Below are positions 1-12,948 of a stretch of 64,000 nt of DNA, piece by piece (positions within the stretch are counted from its first letter, which is position 1; each line of letters opens with the position of its first letter). Source of the DNA: Dimorphilus gyrociliatus (taxonomy: Eukaryota; Annelida; Polychaeta; Dinophilidae); assembly GCA_904063045.1 (NCBI GenBank), contig CAJFCJ010000002.1, forward strand, positions 1,324,422 to 1,388,421. The letters are read 5' to 3'. Position numbers and translations under genes: made by a program. The notes beneath the pieces are model-generated. The model was not told the DNA's origin and did no database searches. It saw only the letters and a list, made by a program, of their open reading frames with translations.

Positions 1-1140
1 TTTGAACGTCAAGTGAATCTGAAAAAATTGTAGGTTAAATATTGGTTTTGATAAAAAAAAAACACACGAACAAACACTTACCGACATACACAATTTTATT
101 CGCCATTTCAGAAATATAAAACCTGTTTCATAGCCATTACCAACGCCAACCGATAGGTTAATCGATCGTCAATCAATCACTGCAGGGAAAAGAGAAGGTT
201 ACAAACGGGTCAGAAATGATTATCCCGCCAAAATAGTCAGTCGTCATGGTAAAAATCTAACCTTGTCCGAGTCTATTGCTATCTGTTGAAATTAATTTAT
301 TAAATAGATAAGGCGATTATATATCGTATTAATAATAAATGCATGAAGGATAGAGGATTAACGATATATCGCCATTTTGAATCTGCTTGGCGACAACGTA
401 TCTTTGGTAATAAAGTTAACGTTCAATAAAAAAAAATCGAGGAGTGTATAGTAAGGTTTCTTTTGGGAATATTGTTGTTAAAAGCTAATTAAGGCGGTTA
501 CAAAATTAATTGCCCTTTGTTCTGTCTTTTCAAATCCAATTACGAACCGCAAGACGCACCAAATCAAAGAGAAGACCTATTACATAATCTTTTTAACACT
601 GTTCTTTGAAGGAACCGCTGTCAAAATGACGAAACGCCCCTTACATAGATCTATATCTAGTTTTCAATAATTCATACAAACTATGTTTGTATTAGCCCAC
701 ATAAAGTACTACAAACGAGTTTAATCACGTTTTATTCCTAAGTTTTAATGATTTTTTTTAATCTTGTTTATGTTCTTTTTAATATCGATAGTTATTGTTC
801 TCTAAATAGGTCGACTTTCGTTATCTATCTTTATCCCTTGAAAAAAATCTAATATTTTCTTTTTTGTTATAAGAAAAAGAAAGAAAGGAAAAACAAACAC
901 TCAATGACGAAAGTAGGGAGGAGCAAAGCTTTGAAAGTTTCCCCACTGAGCTATTCATTCAACGAATGAGTTTTTGGGGGCTGGCTAACGTTAAGTGCTT
1001 TCGAAACGAACGTACTGAACATTTTCACCGATTTTCTGCGCACTCGCCTCTGACCTTTCACTGTTACATGTAACACTCAATTCACTGATACTTTCGGTTG
1101 GCAGGCCCGTCAAGCGATTTCAACGCAAGCCGAGCTGCTT
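1..1140. other. Intergenic, no gene recognised
   Basis: No open frame with recognisable coding character, and no RNA gene, was seen here. The sequence is AT-rich and becomes more mixed between about 900 and 1140, just ahead of the first gene. It may hold distal regulation of that gene or the tail of a gene to the left. Confidence 0.5.
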
Positions 1141-1180
1141 CATATTTAAACGTATCAGCCACAATCGGTCACCAGTCACA
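1141..1180 (+). promoter_or_regulatory. TATA box plus initiator for the gene at 1233
   Basis: A TATA-like element (CATATTTAAA, 1141-1150) is followed about 30 bases later by an initiator-like ACCAGTCACA (1171-1180). This is normal spacing for an RNA polymerase II core promoter. It would give a leader of roughly 55 bases before the ATG at 1233. This is inferred from sequence only. Confidence 0.55.
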
Positions 1181-1232
1181 TACCTGACGTTCTCTCATAC
1201 GCATCTATCTCACGAGGAAAATAAGATTAATT

Positions 1233-1817
1233 ATGGATGTAAATTCGACTCTGTTAAGACTTCATAAGAGATTACAAGAAAAGAGGATGAGAAGAAGATT
1301 GAAGAGATGTAAAGATTCTCCGATGTCTGATATATTCAGATCTCCAATCACGCCTCCTTCTTGCGTGAAACTTCCTCCTCATGAACTGTCTGCCTATCTC
1401 TCTGATTCTCAATATTCTATAACACCTGAGCCATCTCCAAAGACTCCTAAGTCTATTGGAATTCGACGTACCTATACAGTCTCATCGGAAGTTGGTCCTA
1501 TACCTTTTAAAGCATTCGAAGATGAGAAAAAGCCTGGTAGCAACTCGTTCTTAGCCTTATTCCGCCATAAAATGAGAAGTCGCCGAAATCCATCAGGAAG
1601 CGATGTTAGCTTCAGTACAACTAGGACTTCTACAACGACAACAGTCCTGGACAACTCATCAGTATTAGGTGACTTTAAAAATGATAAAGAAAAGAAAAAA
1701 GGCATATTAAGAAAGCTTCGAAGAGTAGGTCGACAATTACGCAAAGCGTCTTCCACAAGGCATTCGACGCCTAAAAAATCTAACGAAGAAAATGTTGTAT
1801 ACCTTGGAGTAGTTTAG
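1233..1817 (+). CDS. Single-exon basic protein of unknown function (194 aa)
   Basis: I do not recognise the family. The frame starts at an ATG (1233) behind a good TATA/initiator pair and ends at TAG. The first 25 residues are strongly basic (MRRRLKRC). Residues 32-75 are rich in Ser-Pro and Thr-Pro pairs (SPITPPS, TPEPSPKTPKS), a pattern typical of proline-directed kinase targets. Residues 125-140 are a Ser/Thr run, and residues 150-185 are again very basic (KGILRKLRRVGRQLRK). There is no signal peptide or membrane segment. The basic ends suggest nuclear or nucleic-acid contact, but that is only inference. A possible AATAAA lies at 1901. The lack of introns contrasts with most neighbouring genes. 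Confidence 0.6.
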   Translation: MDVNSTLLRLHKRLQEKRMRRRLKRCKDSPMSDIFRSPITPPSCVKLPPHELSAYLSDSQYSITPEPSPKTPKSIGIRRTYTVSSEVGPIPFKAFEDEKKPGSNSFLALFRHKMRSRRNPSGSDVSFSTTRTSTTTTVLDNSSVLGDFKNDKEKKKGILRKLRRVGRQLRKASSTRHSTPKKSNEENVVYLGVV

Positions 1818-2855
1818 TAAGATTGTTAATTTTTTTATACTTTTTTTATTGTTTGTTAATTGCTTTTTACTGCCAATGAAATTTGTTTTTTTTTCAAGTG
1901 AATAAAAAGTTGTTATCTATATACTATAGATGGCGTTTTATATCAAATATATGTCTCCATCTGATGGAAGGAGTTTTAGATCTCGCTACTCATTTACATT
2001 TATCTAATAGGCTCGTGTTTATAGATGCTATACGATCCGAAAGCACTCAAGATAATACTATGTTAAAGCTGATGATTTCTTAAGTCCTTTGATAGTCATC
2101 TAGGTGTTCAGGTCTATGGAGTGTACGTTTGCCTTCGTATCGCAATTTTTCCCGCTCTTCTTATGCAAAGATCTGATGATGTAAAAACGCATTTAAGTAG
2201 TTTACTGTTTAATGATAATATATTTAATGAATAAGCAATATGATAAACTTTTTGTGAAAACATTATAAACCGAATTTCATATATAGAACATTACGATCGC
2301 GATAATGTACCCAACCACAGCGTTGGTTCTTGCACAACCAAGATTCGCCATTGTGGGTTCAAGATGGCTGCCGGCTATTAAGTTTCGAATTCCATGTGAT
2401 TTGCGTTCATCGAAAGGTAAACTTTCGTTTTCGTTTGGTTTTATCCTATCGGTAAACTTTTCCATCACATTTTAAAGCCATATTGGACTTTATAAAACTT
2501 CTAAATTCGGTGATAGAACGATATGTCCTTAATTAGGCATTGTTGACAACGTTAAATTTTTTTGTCTCATTTTCGTATATTGTTTGTCTCAAATCTTCTC
2601 TTTAATTTTCAAATTAAATCGGACTAAGAAAGAAGAAAATATATGATATGACTATTTGGAATTATTAACAAACTGAATGGTATTAACCTATGTGAGAAAT
2701 TGATTGTATAAAATTGCATTGTGTATTTGAAACAAAATATCCTCAGCTAAATTTACATACGTTATTTAGTAGAAGGAGAAATTTTTTCTTTCTTTCTTTC
2801 CATTATCTAGAATTTCTTTATCTAACTATCTCTTCAATCATTATATCTACCTTTC

Positions 2856-2906
<51 letters not shown>

Positions 2907-3418
2907 TTTTTAATTGATATTTTGCATATTTCATAAATATTTTAACCTAGTTTTACAGTATTTATTTTCAAAAAGTCATGACTGTTGTGAATGGGTGTGT
3001 ACATGTATAAACGTGTTGATTATATATACTACGTATATAATAGTTTGTATGGTTTGTTAAAATTTTACCGACTAACATATTTTTAATATTTACCGAGATT
3101 GACCTTAATATTTTAAAAGGGAGAAAGAAAAACACGTTGCATACCGAATTTAGTACAAACTAATCATTAGACTCTGCTAATATCTATTATATAGTTTTCT
3201 TTTTTTAATCATTAATATCTTACTAATTTTACTAATTTCCCTAACATCTTTTCCTTCTAATCGACCTACTAAATCATCATTTAAAAAGACAACTATACAC
3301 ACGCAAATAAAAAACAAAAACAACAAGGATTTTAATGGAAAAAATTATCACGACTTCCAATGGACAAACAAACTACTTAACAAAAAAATGAAGCAAAATT
3401 TTGTGTATTTTTTGGCAG
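1818..3418. other. Intergenic and probable 5' intron of the F-box gene
   Basis: No coding exon was found. The F-box gene begins immediately after a splice acceptor, so a non-coding first exon probably lies here. A YY1-like AAGATGGCTGCC sits near 2370 and could mark it. A CTCF-like TAGATGGCG lies at 1927-1935, and a long CT microsatellite at 2859-2904. Confidence 0.4.
2859..2904. repeat. (CT)n microsatellite
   Basis: An uninterrupted run of about 23 CT units lies upstream of the F-box gene. Confidence 0.95.
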
Positions 3419-4549
3419 ATGGAACAGTTTCGTCAATTAAAAAGATTCAGCGAAGAATTTGAAAACTTTATGGGAGAGTTACAAGTTGTACCATTAGTTT
3501 CAAACGCTAAAAAGAGGAAGATTGAAGAAAAGCCGCTAGAAATTAAGAAACCATTGTATGATCAGGATAATGAGTATAATTACAGCTTTCTTCCTAAGGA
3601 AATTGTCTTGAAGATTTTCTCTCACCTTAACTCGAAAGATCTTGCTATTGCTGGTCAAACTTGTTCTTTGTGGAGATCGTTAAGTAAAGATGAATCATTG
3701 AGAAGATGCGTTGTAATCCGTGACAGAATAGATTGCGAAAACGAGTTTAGGGGAAGCCTATTCCAAAAAGAACTTTTGTTATGGAACGGAATAATTAGTT
3801 CTTCCGTATTAACCTCACTTGACTTTCAACCCTTCGCTAATAATTTAACTCGTGTATATATTAGAGAAAGAAGTATGAACGTATCAGAATTGGCTACTTG
3901 GATTCGAATTTGCTCGAATATTCGTATACTAAGTTTGCGTGATATCTCTATATTGCCAAGCGAATCTTACAATTTACCCGAAAATACTCATTTGACTACT
4001 TTGTTTTTGGACCGTGTTCTCATTGATAATAATGCTAAGAACTTTTTTAAACACCTACTGAAGATTTGTAAAAAGCTAAAATCTGCATTTATCAACAATA
4101 TAAAATGTAAAAGATTCCTTAATCTCATCTTTCCGTGTTCATCGACCATAGAACAACTCAATTTGGCAGGCTTCCGAAACGAATTCGACGATGACCTGGC
4201 GTGGGAAATATGCAAAACAAACTTGGAAAGTTTAAGAGAGTTAGATATAAGCGAAGCGACCGATCTGACAGAAGAAGGATTCTCTTTGCTATGTAAAAGA
4301 ACAAAGAATCTGGAAGTTCTCAACATCAGCAGGTGTTGTCTGATAACAACAAAAGTTCTAACTGCGAATTTAGATTATTTGCCGAATTTGAAGCGACTAT
4401 ACGCCTTTCAAACGTATACTGAAAGAGCTCTCAAAATGCTGATCTATTTCCTCGAAAGACGAAAGATTTGGTTCAAACCCAATGGTCGTTTGTACCGGAT
4501 TGCAGATTGTCCTCTGCCGCAGTGTGAAAGGGTCGAAATGCGAGTTTAG
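3419..4549 (+). CDS. SKP2-like: F-box/LRR protein resembling SKP2 (376 aa)
   Basis: Likely substrate receptor of an SCF ubiquitin ligase; SKP2 recognises cell-cycle inhibitors. The F-box begins about residue 55 with LPKEIVLKIFSHL and continues through the CSLWRSLSKDESL segment, which binds SKP1. Irregular leucine-rich repeats follow. The segments IEQLNLAGFRN...LRELDIS and LEVLNISRC...LPNLKRL line up with the C-terminal repeats of SKP2 as I know the family, including the short tail beyond the last repeat. The ATG at 3419 directly follows a splice acceptor (TTTTTTGGCAG, ending 3418), so a non-coding exon is expected upstream. The coding part is one exon. An ATTAAA poly(A) signal lies at 4655. 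F-box/LRR assignment is firm; SKP2 orthology is probable. Confidence 0.8.
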   Translation: MEQFRQLKRFSEEFENFMGELQVVPLVSNAKKRKIEEKPLEIKKPLYDQDNEYNYSFLPKEIVLKIFSHLNSKDLAIAGQTCSLWRSLSKDESLRRCVVIRDRIDCENEFRGSLFQKELLLWNGIISSSVLTSLDFQPFANNLTRVYIRERSMNVSELATWIRICSNIRILSLRDISILPSESYNLPENTHLTTLFLDRVLIDNNAKNFFKHLLKICKKLKSAFINNIKCKRFLNLIFPCSSTIEQLNLAGFRNEFDDDLAWEICKTNLESLRELDISEATDLTEEGFSLLCKRTKNLEVLNISRCCLITTKVLTANLDYLPNLKRLYAFQTYTERALKMLIYFLERRKIWFKPNGRLYRIADCPLPQCERVEMRV

Positions 4550-5644
4550 ATTATTTGCAACAAACAACCGCTATTAATGAAAAAATTTCGACAAACTACG
4601 CGTACAGACTCATTTATTTCCAGATTACAGACCACCTTATCGCTACACACGTTCATTAAAGTGACAAACAACCGAATGTCAGCTGTGTCCGACTTGTCAA
4701 CAGCGACCTATTTTTCCTTGTAGCATTCCTAATTATATATATATATATATATATCTACATCTACAATACGCTACACATATAACTATTCTGTTATGTACTA
4801 TGCATGCATGTATGTTGTAAAATATACAGGGCCGCATATAATGCACGGCATGTTTATCGGTTTGTCCGCCGCCGGCGTAGAATGAATAAAAACAATAGGC
4901 GCAAACGATATGGCTTATCGGGAAATTTTGCATACTATTTGTTTATATTCGCCTTAGGCCTATGGCTTATTCTTTTTTGCCTTTCCAAGGTCCGATTTCT
5001 ACCGTGTCGGATATCCCACCTCCGTAGTCGACGTCCAAGGAATGATTATCTAAATGCGATTCAATAAAGTTATGGAAGAAGCGATGGAAGCTGAGGAGGA
5101 AATTGCGGTTAGTAAATAAAGTAGAAAGAGAGAGCCATGTATATATATATATATAGTCAATGTACAAATATATACATATATATATATATATGTATATACA
5201 GTATATACTGTATATATTCATATATATATGTATTAGTATATTCCTATAAGCATATACATTGATAGGGGATTAAGAAGATTATAAACCATACGCTGTGCAC
5301 ATATATATAAAGACATGTTTGCATCTTTGTATACACATATCCTCCACCATCACTCATACAAAGAAAACTACTTTAATATTATGATTTATATCATTATTAT
5401 GCTAAAGAAATCGTGACCGATGTTTCGTGTTCATCATTGTAAATCACGACTTTTTAACAATTTTGTGCGCTCTTTCAAAATTAATCTTTGCCAATTTCTT
5501 CATCTTGTTATTGTATCGCGAGTTGTAATGAAGGATTTTGAGAACTCGTTGCACCATGGATAACAATATAGGCCTGGTAGGTCTTCGCTTCTTGTCGTGA
5601 ACCAATTTTCGGCAGATGGCATAATATTTTCTTTCTTAGAACGG

Positions 5645-5653
5645 TAGATGGCG
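5645..5653 (+). promoter_or_regulatory. CTCF-like core motif TAGATGGCG
   Basis: Matches the YAGATGGCR core of the animal CTCF consensus. It is one of six such sites in the window, all outside exons. Confidence 0.35.
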
Positions 5654-8492
5654 TTAACAGTTATACATTTGAGCCTAAAGAAGTAATTGAATAAGGGCGG
5701 TAAAAATTTTACAGTAGAGTTTGAAATTTGCTTTATTACCAGAAAATAGCTCGATCTTGATTACATCATTTGTTATAGAGAGTTAAATTATTGAGCAAAG
5801 CCTGCTTCAAATAAATGTCAGGCGAATACGAGGCACGTTGCGAGCAGGTGTCACAGGTGAGGGTCATTGATTAAGGTTAAAGGTTATAGTGAGCGCGACT
5901 TTTCGACACTGGTCAGAATTTTGCCATAAGCAAGAGAGAAGAGTTGAGATTAAGAAACGAATTGAATGCACGGTACGGAATAAAAATATTAAGACGCGCA
6001 TCTGCAAACTTCCGTTCCTCCGCCAGCTATTTGTCGTCGGTTGTTGAAGGGAAAGTGCTATGCATTGATTACGTCACATCGGCCCTGCCCCGATCGATTC
6101 GTCGTCTAATCGTCCATTATATTGTTCACGTTCTCGCGCGTAGGTGTAGGAGAGAGTAGAATTACCACAGCTCGTGGAAGAGAGAAAAAGGAATGACGTG
6201 CCGCGTCATTCGGGCTGTTAAATGAACGTCGTCGAATTACCAAACCTTTTAACGATTCAACCCCGGCGCCAGCGCCCTTGGAAATCCATCCGATCGCCTT
6301 GTTTGTAAGGAAAAACCGTTTGCTAGGCCGCCGACCAACAATAGGACTCTTCTACCGTTACAATAAACTTTAAAAAAAATGCACGGACAGAGCGAGAAAA
6401 AAAAGTTGCCCGTTCAATCGTCGGGACGCGTGCGTCGACTCACGCACCTTGTATTCGGTTTCGTCCACTTCAAAGTGACCGCCCGTCATCGCCATGGCGA
6501 TGGTCAACTTCAATCCAGCTAATCTTCTAGTTTACATTGAACGCTCTCAACGACTCGCGCTGATTGCGTAATGCGCAGGTGCCTTAATGAGTGGGGCGTT
6601 GAATGCCTACTTTTATATCACTTCCTCTAATGACGCCCTGGGGCTTAACCAACTTGTCATATTGATAATTTCCAGCCTACTCCGATGTTTATATAACTAT
6701 AAATATATGCAGTAGTATTTACTGTGTGCACTGTACACAATGTTTGTCCAATAAGAAAAAAGAAAGGAGGAGATGGAAAAAAGAGAATTTTTCGTTTTTC
6801 CGAACGAACGAGGCGTAAATCGATACAAATTAAATTGATTGATGGCGGGTGAAAGCGTTTAATGAGCGATAAAACCACTTAGCGAATACAAACGTATCGT
6901 TCTTCCGTTATCGAACGTTATCGCCTTCAAAGGAACGCCGATTGAAGGGCAAGATATACAAAGTTTGGAAACGCGTATATCATTGGGAAATCGAGCCGAG
7001 AAATAGGGCGATTATGAACGGACGAAAGGAAGAATATAGGCAAGTGCCTCCTTAACTGACCAGTCGCTGTCAAGTATTCCGACATCCGAAACCATTCTAA
7101 AAGCCGCACGCTGACCGCATTGACCAGATCGAGTGACGCTTCTCTTAAAACGTCTTCAAACGATACCGATGTGGCCTTTTTTCCTTCTCTCTATCTCTTT
7201 CCCTTTTTTCCTGCTCTACCGACAGGTGTGCTTATGGATAACTAATTGGCAAGCATAGTGGCGGCGGTAACTTTCTTTCCAGAAGTTCCGAGAGGGCGCT
7301 GCCTGTTACAGCGTAAAAAATTCGACGGAGGAGGGCAATCAATCGCTAATTACAGCATCCGATACGTAAATCGATAAAGTTCCGAGAGCGTTCGTCATTT
7401 ATCATTTATAGCCTTATTACGAATCGTCGGCTGCTATATAGGCTTAAGATGTTTACTCGCCATTGATTACTTAATCCCCATTGATTTTTTCGTCCGCGGC
7501 AAACGCCTAATCGGATCGAAATCCGGTTGATGTTGGACAATAGTTGGGTCAGAGGTGAGCGTTTTAAGAGCGTCTAAGACTAATGAACTCATCACACCCC
7601 ACCTTTGTTTGTCGGAAGCCGATTCTATATATTATGCATAAGCGTCCCAATCCCCAGAGGAAGACCGCGATTCAACAGCCCCCATGACTCTCTTTTTTTT
7701 TAGAGAGATGGTGTTTATTCAATATTTGCTCGAAAGGCCTTTGTCATCGAGGCGGAAGGGTTCGTCCTCCTCGGCAGGAGGTTGTCACATTTTGCGTGGT
7801 CGGCCACCATCTGGCTCCCGCCCGAAATTGTCATACGTTTACAATTGTTGCGCAACCTATTCCACCTAAAGGAAAGTTTCTGATTTTCTCACGGCAAAAA
7901 CGGTTTGGTAAAGAATCACATATTTTTATCTGCGGTTTGCCTAAGCCATCTGCCGAGAATCAAACCTCTTCAATCGTTTCGTTCTGTTTATCGACGTCGT
8001 TCCGTATTTTGATTAGCAGAGCAGGAAAAAAATGCAACCGCCGGCTATTTCGTTGTGATGTAATACGAGTTTGTTTTCAACGTTCGCTAGACAAACCGGT
8101 GACAATCGCTTCGAGCGCGAATATATGTAGGTTTTATTAAGGAAAGTGGCGAACTTGTGAAATTTGATATGGCGAAAGCTTTCTGTTGTATAATTCGCGT
8201 TGCTTTTATGTCATTATTAATATATAGAAGGGGAAGAAGGGAGGTTATAAAGGGTATGAAGGGGGAGGAAAATTCGCATCTTTAACATTTTTTCTTATTC
8301 CTTTCACTCTTTTGTAAATAGTAATAATCGTAGATGATTATTTAACTTGTATTATAGGCATTTAAGTCGTACATTCTGTCGTTGACATTACCACTGACGT
8401 TGAAATCCGGGCCCTGAGGGCCCTTGCGGAGAAAATGACTATAATCGCGAAAAGAAAAGGCTTTTTACATAATAGACGCTTGACGCCGAAAG

Positions 8493-8500
8493 TGACGTCA
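8493..8500. promoter_or_regulatory. Palindromic CRE, TGACGTCA
   Basis: A perfect CREB/ATF-type palindrome, followed directly by CACGTG. It is one of four perfect copies in the window, all within the eya locus. Confidence 0.4.
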
Positions 8501-9445
8501 CACGTGAGTTGGTGTACAAAGGCGTCATTCGATTCCTGACGTGTTTTGGCTGTGTGCTCACTCCATTAAGCGAATGCGTGATGAGAAAAATTCGATTTTC
8601 GAAATTTTATCAATTGCAGCTGTACCGCCGATTAAACGGCTTCGGCGTCGCTTTTTCCTCTCTTCCTGTCATCTTCTCACAGAGACGCACCATAATATCG
8701 CAGCCTCAGTGATTGCACTAATGAGAAGCAAGTGCCGAGATAAGATCAACTCACGCAAAGGGCGGCGGGAGCATCTACTGACGGGGGGGAAATGTTCGTT
8801 AATGAACGTCTGTGCTACTCATAATGTGATCCGAGATCGGCGCCTGCAGAGACGCTTCCAATCTTGACCCACTTCCTGCAGCGTCTCATCTTACGGCTGC
8901 TAGTCACGTGATAGTGACGCTCCGCCTTTTGTTTGCTCTTGCTTGCTCCTGCGCTTCATTCGGTTTTATACAGGCTACTTGTTATTCATTATTACTACCT
9001 TTTTAAATCACCGATGCGAAAGAAAAGTAAACGTTAGTAACTATATAGCGCGTCGCTTTTAGTTAGAGACGTCGGTTTTTTTAATCAAAGTGCGCATGCG
9101 CGACGCAGGTGTTATAAAGAGCGCCCTCTGTTAGGCAGGTATGTGGGCATTAAACGAGTTAAGGCTGTCCAACCAACTTTGATTTATCGGGAATAAAATA
9201 GGCGTGAAAACTGTTCGACTTAATTCTCCTCGCATAAAATCTGGCAGGTATATATTTTCTAATAGATGTTATGGTTTCTTTTACCTTTATACTATTATAG
9301 TCTTTATGGATTTGTCTTTTTATATAAAATTAACATGCGTATTTATATATATATATATTATGACATTATAGCATATATATATATATATTAAAAAATGTAG
9401 ACATCTATATATCTATAGTTCTAATTGTATTAAAGTATTATATTA

Positions 9446-9483
<38 letters not shown>

Positions 9484-9936
9484 GTATATGTATTTATATA
9501 TGCATATAGATCTATATATATATGTGTGTGTATACATCTATAAGGATGTATACGCTATATACATTTTTATTAACATGACAATGCTTGCAGTGTACACTAA
9601 GTATACTCCTTGCTTCTCATTTATATATATATATGTATGAATGTGAATGTTTTTTTTACATACCAGACATATATATATATATATATCCATTCACTATATA
9701 GTACCACTAGCTATATATATACATATATATATATACAGTATATGCGGTATATCTAGTTTTTTTTATACGAAGTTGTCATTTTATTCTATTTGTACCTATA
9801 AATTTATTCTCTCAATTGAGATTCGTGTACTATGTATTTATATGTTACATAGTATTTAAATCCATATAAAATTTATATACATTAACATCTAAGTATCAGG
9901 TATATAAGAGGCTGCATAGTTTATAATAATACATGC

Positions 9937-9938
<2 letters not shown>

Positions 9939-9987
<49 letters not shown>
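9939..9987. repeat. (AT)n microsatellite
   Basis: About 24 consecutive AT units within a generally AT-rich kilobase (9.3-10.0 kb). Confidence 0.9.
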
Positions 9988-9994
<7 letters not shown>

Positions 9995-12808
9995 TAATAT
10001 AAAATGGAAGAAGAAGTTGTGTTGTGACTGATAATGAACTTTTTGTCGTCGATGTTGACTCGGGTAAATAACGTTTGTAGACTTGGCGAGTATTTTTGTT
10101 GTGGTTGAGACGGTCGGCCTGCTTTGTGTCTTCGGGGCCTCTCCTCTATAAATGTCTCTAGTTGATCAAAGCTTTTTTTTTAAATCCCGTTGTTCATCGT
10201 CGTTTGATGGGAAAATTGGCGGCGGCGATTTTTCGCTCTTTGTTGCGCCGTAGAGTGCTATGTATGCAAAGGCAAAATCGACGTGTAGCAATAATAGAGT
10301 TGGAGAATGTAAACTATTTATCGGACGTTGTCGACCGTGAAATATGAAGTGAAGGCTGGTTAAAGATTCAACAACAGTCAAACGTAAAGCTTAGGGTACA
10401 GTGTATATATTTATTTATACACGCACACAATATACGAAAGAGTATTCTGGGCATCGCCGTCATATTAATAAATCTTGATTTATATATATATATATATATA
10501 TGCTATATGGAGTTATTATGTGCGTATATATACGTGAGAATATATCGATCTATTCGCATCTTTTATAAAACGACGGCAGCTGCAGTAAATAGGAAAATTT
10601 TTTTAAACACACAGTCTACTGATTTATTGAGACGATTAGCTGGCGCCCACAGTAGGGGAAACGCTACTGGTGACGCTTGGAGGGAGTTTCTTTGATATTC
10701 GAGTGTCGTTGACTGGGCGATGCTGTTTTTACGATTTTATTCCAACAAATTGCTAAGAGGGTGGAGAGTCCGTCTATAATTCCTTGTTCAAATTCGCAAA
10801 TCTAGCTGCTAATATTGACCGTATTTTAAACTGAACAAAAACTGCATTTAACTCATCGAGTGCTTATTGGCGTCTGTTCGTCTGGAAATGCAATGTAGAA
10901 GAAAATCTAAATATAATTATGCCAACATCGTTTCTTCTTGTATACCGTTGTGATTTTGGGAGGGGGCCGAATTGTGGACAGTAGTGATTGCCGTCTTTTT
11001 TGCGTCTATTTGATGTTTGGATGAACGTTTGTGTACTTTCACTTTATGCGCATCTGACTTGCTTTCGAAAGAGGGAAAATTAAATGCTTTATAAACTTAC
11101 TGTTGTTCCCTGAACTTGTTCTTCTCTCTATCATGTTTTATTAGCCCTTCGTAGTTTTGTAGTATTATACAGATGTACTTCGACGAAGTACCTAAATGCA
11201 ACTATTCCTCTAACAACGTTTGATGCCCTTATATATGTATAGGCGTTAACGCACGAAAGCATTTCTCTCTTCTTTCTATTTTTTTTTTCAAATTTTCTAA
11301 TTTATTCTCCCAGCATTCGGTTACACAGTTTCTAATGAGACGCCAAGTTATTCATGTTGTCTATATGAGATAGAATCGCCTCCTAATTGAAATTACACCT
11401 CTTGTATAGAAAGAGGCGATGCCATAAATACTCTTTATATACGTCGGTCGTAAATCACTTGTCGACAAAGTGTGTGCCCTATGGAAAATTAAAAAAAATG
11501 AACGAGGTTGGGGGAGAAAATAATCGAATAGTTACGGGTCAGCGCTTTGAATAATCGTTATGATGGTGGAGAAAGCGAAACGTCAACGTAAAAAGCGTCC
11601 ATGCCGTAACTCACCTTTATCATAACGACATCTCGTTCGGACGTCACCTTATGTAATCGATGTTTGAACAGATAATGTCTTTTTCTTTTCGTTCGAAACT
11701 CCCCTAATCGAAAACAATAAATATGTATACAAGAGGCAAGTTGTTCAAATATTTTCACTGTAGAGAAAAGCTCTGCCTGCCAACTCTGTTGACTCGACGT
11801 CATCATAAACTTCAGTAGCTGCGTGTTTACCTGTTTGTCGAAGTGATTTAAGGGAAAGTTTCCAGCTCTCTCCACCTCCACCCCTCATCCCTTAAAGCCT
11901 ATATTTTTCTGGGTGGGCATTCCACCACCTTTCACACCAATTATCGCAAGTTTCGACGGGTGGCAGTTGTGACAAAATGGCGCAGATTTTCAGAACAGAA
12001 TTTTGCTTTAGGGCTTTTTTTTAACTGATAACAATCTAAGGATTGAACTCTCCCTCTTTTTCCCTCTTTTTCTTTCTCCTTTGCGTTCATATTGAAATTC
12101 TACAATATACTCCACCGCGTATTAGCTTCTTTATACGCGCATTCTGTCTAATAAAGCAACAATTACCAACGCTACCACCACCATCTCATTTCTACATTTT
12201 TCCCTATTATTCTCTCTTCCTCCCTCTCCTTAACCAATAAACTATTAAGGAATTCTCTAATGCCATTCAACGTAACGTAATGAGCGGAAAAAAGAGGAAA
12301 AAAAGGGCGGTAAAAGGTGAAAAATGCGTGTCGGCGGGGCGTCTCTGCGCGAGGTTGCGTTTAAAAACGCGCGCGAGTAAAATGGTTTTGAACAGCTGCG
12401 AATTGTTGTGTATGGGAAGACCCGCTGTGCGCCCCACTTTTTTTCATTTTCGATTGTTTATGTTTCTTAAATAGCCTCGCCAATCGTCCTAATCGATTCT
12501 CTATATTGTAACTTCTGTAGTGTATATATACAGTATATACGTGTATATGTTGTAGAAAAAACGGATTACGCGTTCAAACTTGTAAAGACAGAGTAGGCAG
12601 GATTTACAGCGTTGTGTAAATATGATGAGTAAATGCGTTTTAAAACGCTCCATAAATATAAACGGACGAACGTTATTTTTTTTCGCACGATGCACGTCGT
12701 TCTGTACAAAAGAGGTTAATTAGTGCTAATTACAGACGGAGCTGACCTGCAAGCGCTCGACGTGCTAGCATTGTTCACTTTATCTCTGCCGCACCTGTGC
12801 GCAACTCT

Positions 12809-12948
12809 GTTTTTTTTTCTCTCTTTCTCTTTTTTCTCTCTCCCCCTCTCATTCACTCACTCACTCTCTTTGCTCCCTTTTCTCTATCTACCTTTACTTC
12901 TTCTCCACCCACCTTTATCTGTATCCTCTTTCTCCCTTTGTTTTGCAG
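12809..12948 (+). promoter_or_regulatory. Long polypyrimidine tract and splice acceptor of eya exon
   Basis: About 135 bases of nearly pure pyrimidine end in TTTTGCAG at 12948. This is the strongest acceptor in the region. It implies an upstream non-coding eya exon. Confidence 0.65.

Larger units (their letters stand above)
4550..12948. other. Gene desert upstream of eya (8.4 kb)
   Basis: No convincing coding exon was found. The stretch from about 5.6 to 9.2 kb is less AT-rich than other intergenic DNA here. It contains many mixed-sequence blocks, including a perfect cAMP-response palindrome TGACGTCA (8493-8500) and a CTCF-like TAGATGGCG (5645-5653). AT microsatellites dominate 9.3-10 kb. 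The coding ATG of eya lies in an exon that starts with an acceptor at 12948, so at least one non-coding first exon and the main promoter should be in this stretch. The most likely role is developmental cis-regulation. Confidence 0.5.

Noticed and set aside
4881-5067. Possible 62-aa membrane micro-protein (basic start, hydrophobic FAYYLFIFALGLWLILF, stop overlapping AATAAA)
   Set aside because: No promoter, splice partner or similarity was seen. A frame this short is expected by chance in AT-rich DNA. It could be real only if transcripts cover it.
5071-5106. ATG followed by 11 acidic codons and a GTTAGT donor
   Set aside because: It looks like a first coding exon, but no downstream exon continues the frame before the eya exons, whose start is fixed elsewhere.
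8409-8423. GGGCCC-TGA-GGGCCC inverted repeat resembling a histone stem-loop
   Set aside because: The loop is three bases, the flanks do not match and no histone gene is near.
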